A stretch of DNA of 15,072 nucleotides from an uncultured Gammaproteobacteria bacterium (lineage in GTDB: Bacteria; Pseudomonadota; Gammaproteobacteria; GCA-2729495): positions 1 to 15,072 of the forward strand of contig CAMYJV010000088.1 of the NCBI GenBank assembly GCA_947258805.1, in the 5' to 3' direction. Of this stretch, positions 1-8,116 are shown piece by piece. A program made the position numbers and the translations under genes. A model generated the notes under the pieces. The model worked only from the letters and a program-made list of their open reading frames with translations. It did not search any database and had not been told where the DNA came from. Each line of letters begins with the position of its first letter. Position 1 is the first letter of the stretch.

Positions 1-732
1 CCGGTCCACCTTGGTCGGGCGCAGTTCCGCGTCGAGCATCATGGCTGGTGCCATGGAGTTGCCGCCCGACTCGGAGTTCCGCGATCCAATCAGTGTCAGC
101 AGTTCGCCGTCGGCGCCCGCCTGGGCGATGCCGTACATCGGGTTGTGCGGGTTGTTGCCGGTGTCATTCTCTGACCGTGCCGGAATCACCGCGCCTTCCA
201 CGTTGGCCGCGGTGCCCGGGTCCATGCTCATCTGCATGCCGCGCAGGAACGCGCTGTCGCTGTGGAAAAACAGGCCCAGGCTATTGTCCGTGTGGTCGCC
301 GTTACTCGTCAGCGTGGGCGTTGCCTCTGGCGTTCCGGGTACCATGTCGCCCGGCAGGCCCATCCGGGAATAGCCCTGGGTGGTCAGCAGGTCGAGCTGG
401 CCGTCCTGCCGGCCCACCAGTGCATTCGAGCCGGCCATGTTGGCGCCGCCGGCAAGGTCGATGCAGATGAACGGCAGCGGGTTGTTCACGCCCGTCTTGA
501 TCAGCGGGCAGGTACCGGCATTGATAATGTCCTGCAGCTCCTGCGACAGCCGGCTGTGATTCGCCGCCATGGCTGCCCGCGGGTTGGCGAACAGGCTCAT
601 GACGCTGCCCGTGGCAACGGTTGCCGCACCGCTCATGAAGCCCTGCTGGATCATCTGCCGCCGGGTAACCGGCCGCGGATGGTCCGGGTGCCGCTGCGGC
701 TCAAAGTAGTTGCGTGTTTTGCGCCTGGCCAT
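1..732 (-). CDS. Tat-exported secreted protein, DUF1501-like (partial, C-terminus beyond window)
   Basis: The frame is open from an ATG at 732 to the first base of the window (244 codons), so the C-terminus is missing. A purine-rich ribosome site (GGAAGG, 740-745) lies 7 bases before the ATG. The N-terminus has a twin-arginine signal: T23-R24-R25-Q-M-I, a mild hydrophobic stretch, and a likely cut after A56 (AAMA/A). The mature part begins with a segment reading FICIDLAGGANMAGSN and later LGLFFHSDSAFLRGMQ. Both recall the opening of DUF1501-type secreted proteins, which often sit beside cytochrome-like partners. That family call is from memory and moderate. Tat export would imply folding, perhaps with a cofactor, before transport. 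It is the last visible gene of a three-gene minus-strand cluster, 96 bases after the LamG lipoprotein gene. No catalytic residues can be named. Confidence 0.7.
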   Translation of the reverse strand, partial: MARRKTRNYFEPQRHPDHPRPVTRRQMIQQGFMSGAATVATGSVMSLFANPRAAMAANHSRLSQELQDIINAGTCPLIKTGVNNPLPFICIDLAGGANMAGSNALVGRQDGQLDLLTTQGYSRMGLPGDMVPGTPEATPTLTSNGDHTDNSLGLFFHSDSAFLRGMQMSMDPGTAANVEGAVIPARSENDTGNNPHNPMYGIAQAGADGELLTLIGSRNSESGGNSMAPAMMLDAELRPTKVDR

Positions 733-808
733 AATCGTGCCTTCCGTTTCAGTTGCGCCCGAGGGCGCTGATTCTGTACCGTCTGCTTTGCGTTTCTATG
801 CGGTTTCG

Positions 809-832
809 TATCGCGGCTAAAGCCGCTCCTAC
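809..832 (-). repeat. GTAG-type REP hairpin overlapping a stop codon
   Basis: Read on the minus strand, a GTAG tetranucleotide is followed by a near-perfect palindrome (GCGGCT, 2-base loop, AGCCGC; arms at 813-818 and 821-826). This is the layout of REP elements mobilised by REP-associated tyrosine transposases. The TAG of the GTAG head is the stop codon (829-831) of the LamG lipoprotein gene. I see only this one copy, and no transposase gene, in the window. It could also act as an mRNA-stabilising or attenuating hairpin between two genes of the cluster. Confidence 0.7.
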
Positions 833-3306
833 TGGACCAGCACCACGCCGCTCGCCAGCACCGAGGCACAGGCGGCCTTGGTGATATCGCGCGTGCGTTG
901 CCCTGAGTTGGCCGGCGGCCCGCCCGGCGGCGGCGTGCCGGCAATCAGTATGTCGATCAGATCGCTGACTTCACTTTCCACCGACAGGAAGTCCGGTTGG
1001 CTGCCGTCAAGAGCGACGCCCACCATGTTGGTGATCAGCGGCGTGATGATCAGGCTCCGGTCCACGAAGGCCGCACTCGGCCCCTGGTTGAAGTTAAAGC
1101 CACTGAAGTAAGCTGGCCGCCGCGTGTCGTCTTCCACCAGCACGTTGCAGTACGCGATGGCGAGCTGCGCGATGCCGATTTCCTGGGCCGACGAGAAGGT
1201 ATCCGCCTCGGCGACTGCCGGCAGCGACTGGCGAATCAAGTTGTAGGTGGTTGCGACAGCTGTCGTGGGCACCGTGGTCACCGCAGCCATCGACGCGTTG
1301 ATCTCGTCAAACGTCCGCAGACCGACGTCCGGCTGTGTGCCGGCCAGCGCCACCGGCGGTGCCGTTGGCGGCAAGGCCTGGACGACCGGGCCGAACGCCG
1401 TGCCGAGCTGCTCGAAGGTCAGGAAGAACTCGTCGCTGCCGGAACCGTTGGCCAGCGGAATGATGGTGCCGATGTTCGACAGCGGCTGGCCGAGAGGGTC
1501 GGTCAGCGTCGTGTCAAGATTCGCATAGGCCTGGCCCACATTCGCTTCGCTGCCGTTCACACCGATGCGCATGCCCACCAACGGGATGTTCGCCGTAGTG
1601 GCCGTCGCATCCAGGCTGAGGAACACCGCGTCGGTGAACAGGTAGCTGTAGCTGTCGAACTGGCTCACCTCGAACAGGATGTAGGCCTGGTTCACGTCCA
1701 CGCCGGGGACATCGCTGATATAGAAGAGCAGGAAGAACTTCTCACCCACCCCGACTTCGAGGTTCTGGTTGATCTGTTCCGGCGTCATTGTCCGGTTGTG
1801 GATGGCCACCAACCGAATCACACCCTCCCAGGATCGGTCACCCGACGCTTCGTTGCCGAGAATGAAGGAAAAGTTGTCGTCCCAGTCGCCCAGGGTGCCG
1901 CCCGGGACCGGGTCTGCGTCGTCCGTGAACACGCCGTTCACGTAAATCTGCCGGCCATTGATCGGGTCGTAGTTCAAGACTACGTGCTGCAGGGTGGCCT
2001 GCAGGTCTTCGTCCGCAGCAGAGGTGCTCAGGGCTGGATCGCCGTTCGCATTGGTCTCGCTGCTGCGGTTGTAGGCGTCATAGCTGTACATGGTCTGGCC
2101 CAGCGTCATGTTGCGCTGGTCCACGCCGGCGGAGTAGCTGACGATCCGGGTGTCTTCCTGCACGACGTTGGCCGGGGCAACCCAGGCCTCGATGGCATAC
2201 TCGCCCGTCGCCGTAATCAGGTCGTACAGCTTGCGACTGGTGAACGGTGAGGCCTGCGCCTGACCGCCCTTGATGTTGATGCCCCAGCCGCCGACGAATT
2301 CGATATCTGGCGTCAGGCTGAGATCCATCGCCGGAGGCACGCCGCTGGTGTCGCGGGCGTTGTTCTTGAACTCCCACAGTGCGATCTGGTTCGCTTCGTA
2401 GCGGTTACCGCCGGAAGCCACCACGCCGTCGTCGAGCAAATTCAGTGCCGCGCTGATCACAAGTTCGTCGTTGATGTCGCTGAGCGGCACTTGGTCAGCA
2501 AAACCTTGGATGGCCGCCAGCATTTCCGCAGCGTTATCCGCGCAGACGTCCCAGCAGTTGTGGAACTCATCGCGCAGGCGCACCACGAACTGTGAATCGG
2601 GCGGGCTGTTCAGGTCGATCTTCGGCTTCGCCGCCTCGTAGGACACGTTGATGTCCGACTCGGCGAAGAACGGCGACTGCGGGGTAGAGGCCGAGTTCGT
2701 GTGACAGCCTGAGCAGTACGTAGTCACCAGGTCGTGCACGGGTACGAAATCAGCCGGCACGGGTGGTGGGAAGTTCTTTGTCTGGCCCGGCGCCTTGATT
2801 TCTGGTGCCTGCAGCGTGATCTGGCGACCACCGCCTGCACCGTTACCACCGGCCCAGTTCGCGATCCAGGTCTCCATGATGTCGGCGCAGGCCTGTCCGC
2901 TGGCCGCGTCAGAGCCGAGCCAGCAGTTGTGCGCGCCACTCTGGATCTTGGTCACCAGCCGGGAAAGCTGCGGGGCAGCGAGGTCTACCCGCGGGTTTGC
3001 CTCCGCATAGGCCAGATTCACGTCGTCATCGCGGCCGAACTGCGGAGCCTGCCCGCCGCTTTGCGAATGGCAGTCGCCACAACTGGCAGTACCGCCGGAA
3101 CGCAGGTGCGTCCACAGCTCCACCATGAAGGCCTGCACGTCGGCCGTGGCCGGGGTGGGGCCGTTATACGTGGCACCGCCGCCGGGCAGTTGGGTCTGCG
3201 GCAGCGAGGTCGTTTCCGCACCGCCGCCGCAACCGGCGATCAGTGCAGCGCCTGCCAGCACTGTTGCCAGCGTCCGGGCTTTCTGTATGAAGTGGTTGCG
3301 CAACAT
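829..3306 (-). CDS. Dihaem lipoprotein with duplicated cytochrome module and LamG-like domain
   Basis: 825 residues. The ATG at 3306 follows the upstream stop by 3 bases and has an AAGGGGG-type ribosome site inside the upstream gene. A lipoprotein signal ends at LIAGC (C26), so the mature protein should be lipid-anchored. Two c-type haem motifs are present, CGDCH (76-80) and CSGCH (198-202). Each is followed exactly 51 residues later by HNCW (127-130 and 249-252), which shows an internal duplication of about 120 residues. From about residue 309 (LWEFKNNARDTSG, then FVGGWGINIKG, YAIEAWVAP, HVVLNYDPINGRQIYVNG) the sequence matches a LamG/concanavalin-like beta-sandwich, to about 510. The remaining 300 residues are not recognised. 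LamG domains often bind sugars or proteins, but no ligand can be named. Expected role: periplasmic or surface electron transfer with the neighbouring cytochrome. Confidence 0.85.
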   Translation of the reverse strand: MLRNHFIQKARTLATVLAGAALIAGCGGGAETTSLPQTQLPGGGATYNGPTPATADVQAFMVELWTHLRSGGTASCGDCHSQSGGQAPQFGRDDDVNLAYAEANPRVDLAAPQLSRLVTKIQSGAHNCWLGSDAASGQACADIMETWIANWAGGNGAGGGRQITLQAPEIKAPGQTKNFPPPVPADFVPVHDLVTTYCSGCHTNSASTPQSPFFAESDINVSYEAAKPKIDLNSPPDSQFVVRLRDEFHNCWDVCADNAAEMLAAIQGFADQVPLSDINDELVISAALNLLDDGVVASGGNRYEANQIALWEFKNNARDTSGVPPAMDLSLTPDIEFVGGWGINIKGGQAQASPFTSRKLYDLITATGEYAIEAWVAPANVVQEDTRIVSYSAGVDQRNMTLGQTMYSYDAYNRSSETNANGDPALSTSAADEDLQATLQHVVLNYDPINGRQIYVNGVFTDDADPVPGGTLGDWDDNFSFILGNEASGDRSWEGVIRLVAIHNRTMTPEQINQNLEVGVGEKFFLLFYISDVPGVDVNQAYILFEVSQFDSYSYLFTDAVFLSLDATATTANIPLVGMRIGVNGSEANVGQAYANLDTTLTDPLGQPLSNIGTIIPLANGSGSDEFFLTFEQLGTAFGPVVQALPPTAPPVALAGTQPDVGLRTFDEINASMAAVTTVPTTAVATTYNLIRQSLPAVAEADTFSSAQEIGIAQLAIAYCNVLVEDDTRRPAYFSGFNFNQGPSAAFVDRSLIITPLITNMVGVALDGSQPDFLSVESEVSDLIDILIAGTPPPGGPPANSGQRTRDITKAACASVLASGVVLVQ

Positions 3307-3309
3307 GGC

Positions 3310-4542
3310 TCAGTCCCCCTTGCAGTACACGGCCGCTTCAGCGACAACCTGCTTGATCCGATAGCCGTTCCGGAAGGACAGGGTCATGGTGTCAATTTGC
3401 GAGACATCCGTGCCGTCGGCGGGATCACGCAGGCAGACGGCCTTGAATACCTTCTTGACCTGGCAGCGGGCGAAGGCTTCGGAGTTGGCGAGCTCGCGCC
3501 CGAGGGAGGCCGCACCGGTTCCGCTGCCGCCCGGCGAGGTCGGGCCAAAGTCCCAGCCGATCCAGCGGTTCTGGCCTTCGCGCCAGTAGTTGTCCCAGTT
3601 GTCGTTCGGCGTGACGTAGCCGAACTTGAAGGTGGTGTCGTTGTTGAAATACTTCGGTCGCACCGTACCCGGCGTATAAATCATCCGGCCGGCCGCGTCG
3701 TCGTAGTCGTGATAGGCAAAGGCCTGGGCCATTGGATCCATGCCGGTGTGGCAACCGATACAGCCGTTCATGAAGACGCGGCTGTCGCCACCCGGGCTGC
3801 GCGACACGTCCTGGCGAATACGGTCCGGCGAGAGCGAGGTGTCCTGCACCTCTTCCATGTCGTGGCACAGGTGGTTCAGCATCGTGAAGCGAAACATGGC
3901 CCGGTTGGTGCCGGCGATGAAGAAAGCCTGCGCGGCGGCCCGTGTAGTCAGCAGGCCGGCCACACCTTCTGGCGGCATGCTGTTGAGACCGGTCTGGCTC
4001 GCAACTGTCAGCACGCTCTGCTGGCCGAGGTCGAGGCCACTGGCCTCCAGGTCTTCGTAGTGCGCATTGCTGCTCGGTGAGTAGGGCGTCAGGCCGAGCC
4101 CGGCGCCGCCAACGTACAACACATCAGCGGCGAGAATTTCATTGAACGGCAATGTTTCGTCGCGCACCACGCCGATGAATGTCGCGACGTAGTCGTTCAG
4201 CGGTGCGAACAGGTCCTGGTCACGATTGGTCCACGGTGTCGCGAGATTCTTCAGCGTGACGCCATAGAAGTTACCGTTCTTCATGGCCTCGTAGGCGGCA
4301 TCTTCGTACGCCTGTTGCGTGCGTCCGCCGTCGACGATGAGGGCTTCCATGTCGTCCAGTACTTGCGTAGTGGGCGGCACGCCGGCAATGCGATCGTGTA
4401 TGCGCTTTGCCTGTTCACGGTCGCCTGCAAGGGCAGGAGCAGTGACAAACAACGCACAAAGAACCGCAACTGCGAGTTCTTGCGAAGAACGAAGAACGCG
4501 TTTGTTCCCCGCTGGTAACTTGTTTTGAAACCAGTTTGTCAT
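3310..4542 (-). CDS. Secreted monohaem c-type cytochrome-like protein
   Basis: 410 residues, ATG at 4542. The signal peptide has a long basic n-region (K8, K14, R15), a hydrophobic core (about 23-36) and a likely cut at ALA/G (39/40). One c-type haem motif, CIGCH (261-265), is followed by TGMDPMAQAFAYHDYD. This resembles the CxxCH-x-x-DP-(L/M)-A...F segment of DUF1585/DUF1592-like planctomycete-type cytochromes. The C-terminal piece (NSEAFARCQVKKVFKAVCLR, about 353-372) has the paired cysteines such proteins often carry near the end. A further cysteine-histidine pair lies at 226-227. It is the first gene of the minus-strand cluster, and its stop (3310-3312) is 3 bases from the next start, so the two are probably translationally coupled. 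The haem site is clear; the partner and substrate are unknown. Confidence 0.8.
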   Translation of the reverse strand: MTNWFQNKLPAGNKRVLRSSQELAVAVLCALFVTAPALAGDREQAKRIHDRIAGVPPTTQVLDDMEALIVDGGRTQQAYEDAAYEAMKNGNFYGVTLKNLATPWTNRDQDLFAPLNDYVATFIGVVRDETLPFNEILAADVLYVGGAGLGLTPYSPSSNAHYEDLEASGLDLGQQSVLTVASQTGLNSMPPEGVAGLLTTRAAAQAFFIAGTNRAMFRFTMLNHLCHDMEEVQDTSLSPDRIRQDVSRSPGGDSRVFMNGCIGCHTGMDPMAQAFAYHDYDDAAGRMIYTPGTVRPKYFNNDTTFKFGYVTPNDNWDNYWREGQNRWIGWDFGPTSPGGSGTGAASLGRELANSEAFARCQVKKVFKAVCLRDPADGTDVSQIDTMTLSFRNGYRIKQVVAEAAVYCKGD

Positions 4543-4732
4543 TACGTAAAGTTCTCGCGCTTGCGGCGCATTGCGCGCGGTGGATCACGTTATCTCCCGA
4601 GTACGGATATCGTTCTGTGATCGCATTAACAGTCTAAAGTTTTGTCGTTGTATTACGTTACGTGCAGGGCGTAATTGCACCTCAAACAGGTTCAAACTCA
4701 GCGGCGTTACGGTTTCACTCTTCGGGGTTCCG
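4543..4732. promoter_or_regulatory. Divergent intergenic region with inverted repeats
   Basis: These 190 bases separate the minus-strand cytochrome cluster from the plus-strand HzsA-related operon, so they must hold both promoters unless transcription enters from outside. They look less GC-rich than the flanks. Visible structure: ACGTTATC (4587-4594) faces GATATCGT (4606-4613) with one mismatch, and ATTACG (4652-4657) faces CGTAAT (4670-4675). A third ATTACGTAA lies at 4541-4549, over the minus-strand start codon. TTAACA (4626-4631) with TATTAC (4651-4656) is a poor sigma70 candidate because the spacer is 19. No promoter can be fixed by eye. Confidence 0.4.
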
Positions 4733-7369
4733 ATGAATATTTTTACGCGAGAAGCGTGTAGCCAATTGCAGGCCACACTAGTAAGGACCGCGATGCCCTT
4801 CGCTTTGCTGTGTCTAACAGCCTGCGGTGGTGGCGGCGGTGACGTGAGTATTGCGGGTGGTCAGGGTCCTGACCCGGTGCTCGTCGAAATACCCATTGCT
4901 TACGTGAAGCGTCCGCTTCCCGTCGACGATCAGGGCATGCTGATGACCGACGACGTGACGGATCTGTTGACCTTCGACGAAACTACGGTGGGTGCCGAGC
5001 TTTATGTTCTCGACCGGGCTTCGCCGTCGGCGCAGGAAATCGTCGTAACGGCGAATGAGACGCAGGGCTTGGGCGATGTGCGTGATGTCAGCGCGTCCTT
5101 CGACGGTCAGCGCTTCCTGTTCGCGATGCGCGGGCCGTTCGACCCGAACCTCGACGAAGACGAACAGCCGACCTGGAACATCTGGGAATACGATGTACCC
5201 GGTCAGACGCTCCGGCGGATCATCGCCTCCGGCATCCTCTCGGAAAACGGCCACGACCTGGCGCCGGCTTACCTGCCGGACGGCCGGATCATTTTCGCTT
5301 CCACTCGCCAGCGCGCGTCATTCGCCGTGCTGCAGGAGGAGCTGAAGCCACCTTTCCAGCACCTTGAAGAAGGCCGCGACGAATACGCCTTCGTGCTGCA
5401 CGTGATGGACGCCGATGGCAACAACATTAAGCAGGTGTCCTTCAATCAGAGTCACGACCTGTTTCCGACCGTGCTGGATAGCGGCCAGGTGGCTTTCAGC
5501 CGCTGGGACAACGCTGGCAACAACGACTCCATACACCTGTACCGCATGAACCCGGACGGTTCGGCACTGGAGTTGCTGTACGGCGCGGAGAGCCACGACA
5601 CCGGCACCAATGGCGCCACAGTGGAATTCGTGGAAGCGAAGGAAATGCCCGACAACCAGTTGCTGAATATTCTGCGGCCTCGGGTTACCGAGTCTTTCGG
5701 TGGTGACCTGGTGATCATCGATGCCCCGAACTTCGCCGAAAATATGCAGCCGACGGCCGTGAATGTCGGCCTGCTCGCCGGGCCCGCCCAGGCGCCTGCT
5801 GTCATCAACGACGTCTACACTGACGGCACGATTTCACCGGGTGGCAGCTTCTCCAGCGCGGTACCGTTGCGCGACGGCAGCGATCGCCTGCTGGTGAGCT
5901 GGAGCCAGTGCCGACTCATGCAGGGCCAGCAGATCGTGCCCTGCACGCCCAACGGCCTGGCCGACCCGAATGCGGTGGCGGCGCCACCCCTGTACGGCCT
6001 GTGGGTCTACGACCGGGCCGACGATACCCAGCTGCCGGTGGCACCGCCGGAAGAGGGGATGATGTATACGGACATCGCGGCGGGCGAGCCGCGAACGCCG
6101 CCGCCGGTGATTCCGGACCTGGAGTTCAGCGGCGCGGATCCGACGCTGCTGGCCGAGCGTACCGGCATCATCAACATTCGCAGCGTCTATGACATGGACG
6201 GCGTCGATACCGCCGTGCCCGACATCCCGACCCTTGCGAACCCGGTAGACACACCGGTGGACAACCGGCCCATTCGCTTCCTGCGGGTGGTAAAGGCCGT
6301 GAGCATCCCGGACGAAGACCTCGTCGACCTGGATAACACTGCCTTCGGTCGCTCCACGGCAAACGGCATGCGCGAAATCATCGGCTACGTGCCGGTGGAC
6401 CCCGACGGCTCCGTGCAGGTGAAAGTGCCCGCCAACGTGGCCCTGCAGATCAGTCCGCTGGACGCTCGTGGCCGGCGCGTTGGCCCGCGGCACAATGCCT
6501 GGTTGCAGGTGCGCCCGGGCGAAGTGCTCACCTGTGACGGCTGTCACGTGCCGGGCACCGGGGTGTCCCACGGCCGCTCCGGCTCTTTCGATCCCGCCTA
6601 TGAAGGATCCCGGGATCCCGGTCAGCCCTTCCCGAATACCCTGCAGCCCACCTACGCGGAGTTGAACGAAACGATGGCCGAGGGCCGGGCGCGACAGAGT
6701 TGTGCCACGGACTGCGCGTCCATTACGCCGTCCCTCGACGTCGAGTTCACCGACATCTGGACCGATCCCGGGCAGGCCACGCCGGGTGCGGACATCTCTT
6801 ACCGGTACGCCGACCTCGACCTGACGGTTCCGGTTCCGGCCACACCGACCTGCCAGACGACCTGGTCGCCGATCTGTCGCGTCGTGATCAATTACGTGGA
6901 CAACATTCATCCCGTCTGGAGCGTGCCGCGGCTGGCTGCCGATGGCGTGACGGATGCGACCTGCACGACGTGTCACCGCCGCGTGAACGACGCGGGGGCA
7001 CCGATGGTGCCCGCCGGACAGCTCGACCTTAGCGACGGGCTGGACCCGGTGGTCACCGAGCACCTGATCTCCTACCGCGAGTTGCTGTTCGGCGATAACG
7101 CGCAGGAAGAGAACATGGGCATCCTGCAGGACATACTTGTCGATGGCCCGATCGATCCGATCACCGGCCTGCCAATCCCGATACCCGTTCCGGTCGCCCC
7201 GTCGATGAGCGTGGCGGGCGCCAACGCGTCGGCCCAGTTCTTCAACCGCTTCGATAGCGAGCCGACCCACATGGGCCTGCTGAGCGATGCGGAACTGCGT
7301 CTCATTTCGGAATGGCTAGATATTGGTGGCCAATACTTCAATAACCCCTTCGACGTGCCGATAAACTGA
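4733..7369 (+). CDS. HzsA-related dihaem lipoprotein (beta-propeller plus CxxCH domain)
   Basis: 878 residues from the ATG at 4733. The frame is open 54 codons further upstream, but only this start gives a sensible lipoprotein signal, with lipobox LTAC (C31) followed by a glycine tether. About residues 110-420 show repeated beta-propeller blades of the TolB/WD type (VSASFDGQRFLFAMRG, LAPAYLPDGRIIFASTR, FPTVLDSGQVAFSR, LYRMNPDGSALELLYG). The C-terminal half has two c-type haem motifs, CDGCH (601-605) and CTTCH (744-748), plus extra cysteines between them. Propeller followed by haem domain is the plan of the hydrazine synthase alpha subunit, and proteobacterial relatives are called HzsA-related. 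The beta and gamma subunits are absent here, so hydrazine synthesis should not be assumed. First gene of a six-gene run; the next start is 3 bases after its stop. Family call good, reaction unknown. Confidence 0.85.
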   Translation: MNIFTREACSQLQATLVRTAMPFALLCLTACGGGGGDVSIAGGQGPDPVLVEIPIAYVKRPLPVDDQGMLMTDDVTDLLTFDETTVGAELYVLDRASPSAQEIVVTANETQGLGDVRDVSASFDGQRFLFAMRGPFDPNLDEDEQPTWNIWEYDVPGQTLRRIIASGILSENGHDLAPAYLPDGRIIFASTRQRASFAVLQEELKPPFQHLEEGRDEYAFVLHVMDADGNNIKQVSFNQSHDLFPTVLDSGQVAFSRWDNAGNNDSIHLYRMNPDGSALELLYGAESHDTGTNGATVEFVEAKEMPDNQLLNILRPRVTESFGGDLVIIDAPNFAENMQPTAVNVGLLAGPAQAPAVINDVYTDGTISPGGSFSSAVPLRDGSDRLLVSWSQCRLMQGQQIVPCTPNGLADPNAVAAPPLYGLWVYDRADDTQLPVAPPEEGMMYTDIAAGEPRTPPPVIPDLEFSGADPTLLAERTGIINIRSVYDMDGVDTAVPDIPTLANPVDTPVDNRPIRFLRVVKAVSIPDEDLVDLDNTAFGRSTANGMREIIGYVPVDPDGSVQVKVPANVALQISPLDARGRRVGPRHNAWLQVRPGEVLTCDGCHVPGTGVSHGRSGSFDPAYEGSRDPGQPFPNTLQPTYAELNETMAEGRARQSCATDCASITPSLDVEFTDIWTDPGQATPGADISYRYADLDLTVPVPATPTCQTTWSPICRVVINYVDNIHPVWSVPRLAADGVTDATCTTCHRRVNDAGAPMVPAGQLDLSDGLDPVVTEHLISYRELLFGDNAQEENMGILQDILVDGPIDPITGLPIPIPVPVAPSMSVAGANASAQFFNRFDSEPTHMGLLSDAELRLISEWLDIGGQYFNNPFDVPIN

Positions 7370-7372
7370 TAG

Positions 7373-8116
7373 ATGCGCCTGATCGTCGTCATTGTTGTTG
7401 TCTTCGGCCTCGTGGCCGCTTCCCCCGCCGTTGCGCGGGACAAGCGGCATTACGAGGTCGTGGTAACCGATGCCTACGTGGATATGCACACCGGGCCCGG
7501 CGGCGGCTATCCCAAGTTCCACGTGGTGGAGCGGGGCGACCAGGTAGAGGTGCTGAAGCGGCGCACGGACTGGTTTAAGGTTCGCACCGCGCAGGGTGTC
7601 AAGGGTTGGGTCGACGCGCGGGCCATGTCGCGCACCGTGCAGCCAGACGGACGGCCGGCCAAGATCGAGAACCCGGATCTGCGGGACTTCATCGACCGGC
7701 GCCGGGAAGCCGGCCTGCAGGTGGGCGACTTCGACGGGGCGGACATGATCTCCGGCTACCTGTCGTGGCTGTTCACGCCGAACCTGAGCTTCGAGATCTG
7801 GGGCTCCCGCATCACCGGCGACTTCTCCAACGGCTGGATGGCCAACGGCAACATCGTGCACACGGCTTTCCCCGACTGGCGTATCCAGCCTTACGCCACG
7901 CTGGGCGCCGGGGTGATTCGCATCGATCCCAAATCCACCCTGGTGGGGTCCGAAGACCGGACCGACCAGATCGCACACGCAGGCGTGGGCCTGCGCGCGC
8001 ACGTCAGCCGGCGGTTCCTGCTCCGCGCGGAATACAAGAGTTACGTGGTCTTCACCAGCAGGGATGACAACGAGGAAGTGTCGCAATGGAGCGCAGGATT
8101 TTCGTTCTTCTTTTAA
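7373..8116 (+). CDS. SH3-domain plus outer-membrane beta-barrel protein
   Basis: 247 residues. The ATG is 3 bases after the HzsA-related stop with no clear ribosome site, which suggests translational coupling. The signal peptide covers about 1-21 (AVA/R). A bacterial SH3 (SH3b) domain at about 27-85 shows the usual pattern AYVDMHTGPGGGYPKFHVVERG followed by a W-F-K-V strand and GVKGWVDARAM. From about residue 120 there are alternating polar and hydrophobic strands (LSWLFTPNLSFEIWGS, IQPYATLGAGV, RFLLRAEYKSYVVF). The chain ends in FSFFF, a terminal aromatic typical of beta-barrels handled by the BAM machinery. It overlaps the next barrel gene by 31 bases, so the two proteins are probably made and used together. 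Likely role: an outer-membrane partner for the periplasmic redox proteins. The SH3b part may bind peptidoglycan or a partner protein. Confidence 0.8.
   Translation: MRLIVVIVVVFGLVAASPAVARDKRHYEVVVTDAYVDMHTGPGGGYPKFHVVERGDQVEVLKRRTDWFKVRTAQGVKGWVDARAMSRTVQPDGRPAKIENPDLRDFIDRRREAGLQVGDFDGADMISGYLSWLFTPNLSFEIWGSRITGDFSNGWMANGNIVHTAFPDWRIQPYATLGAGVIRIDPKSTLVGSEDRTDQIAHAGVGLRAHVSRRFLLRAEYKSYVVFTSRDDNEEVSQWSAGFSFFF

Noticed and set aside
997..4080. Long plus-strand open frames opposite the cytochrome cluster
   Set aside because: They mirror the composition of the minus-strand genes and carry no recognisable motifs. The minus-strand products have signals and CxxCH sites.
4571..4732. 54-codon upstream extension of the HzsA-related gene
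   Set aside because: It would bury the lipoprotein signal inside the protein and crosses the divergent promoter region; the start at 4733 gives a normal lipobox at C31.
5834..7270. Long minus-strand open frame of 478 codons opposite the HzsA-related gene
   Set aside because: It is histidine-, arginine- and valine-rich with no domain or signal, as expected for the shadow of a high-GC gene. The plus strand has clear haem motifs.
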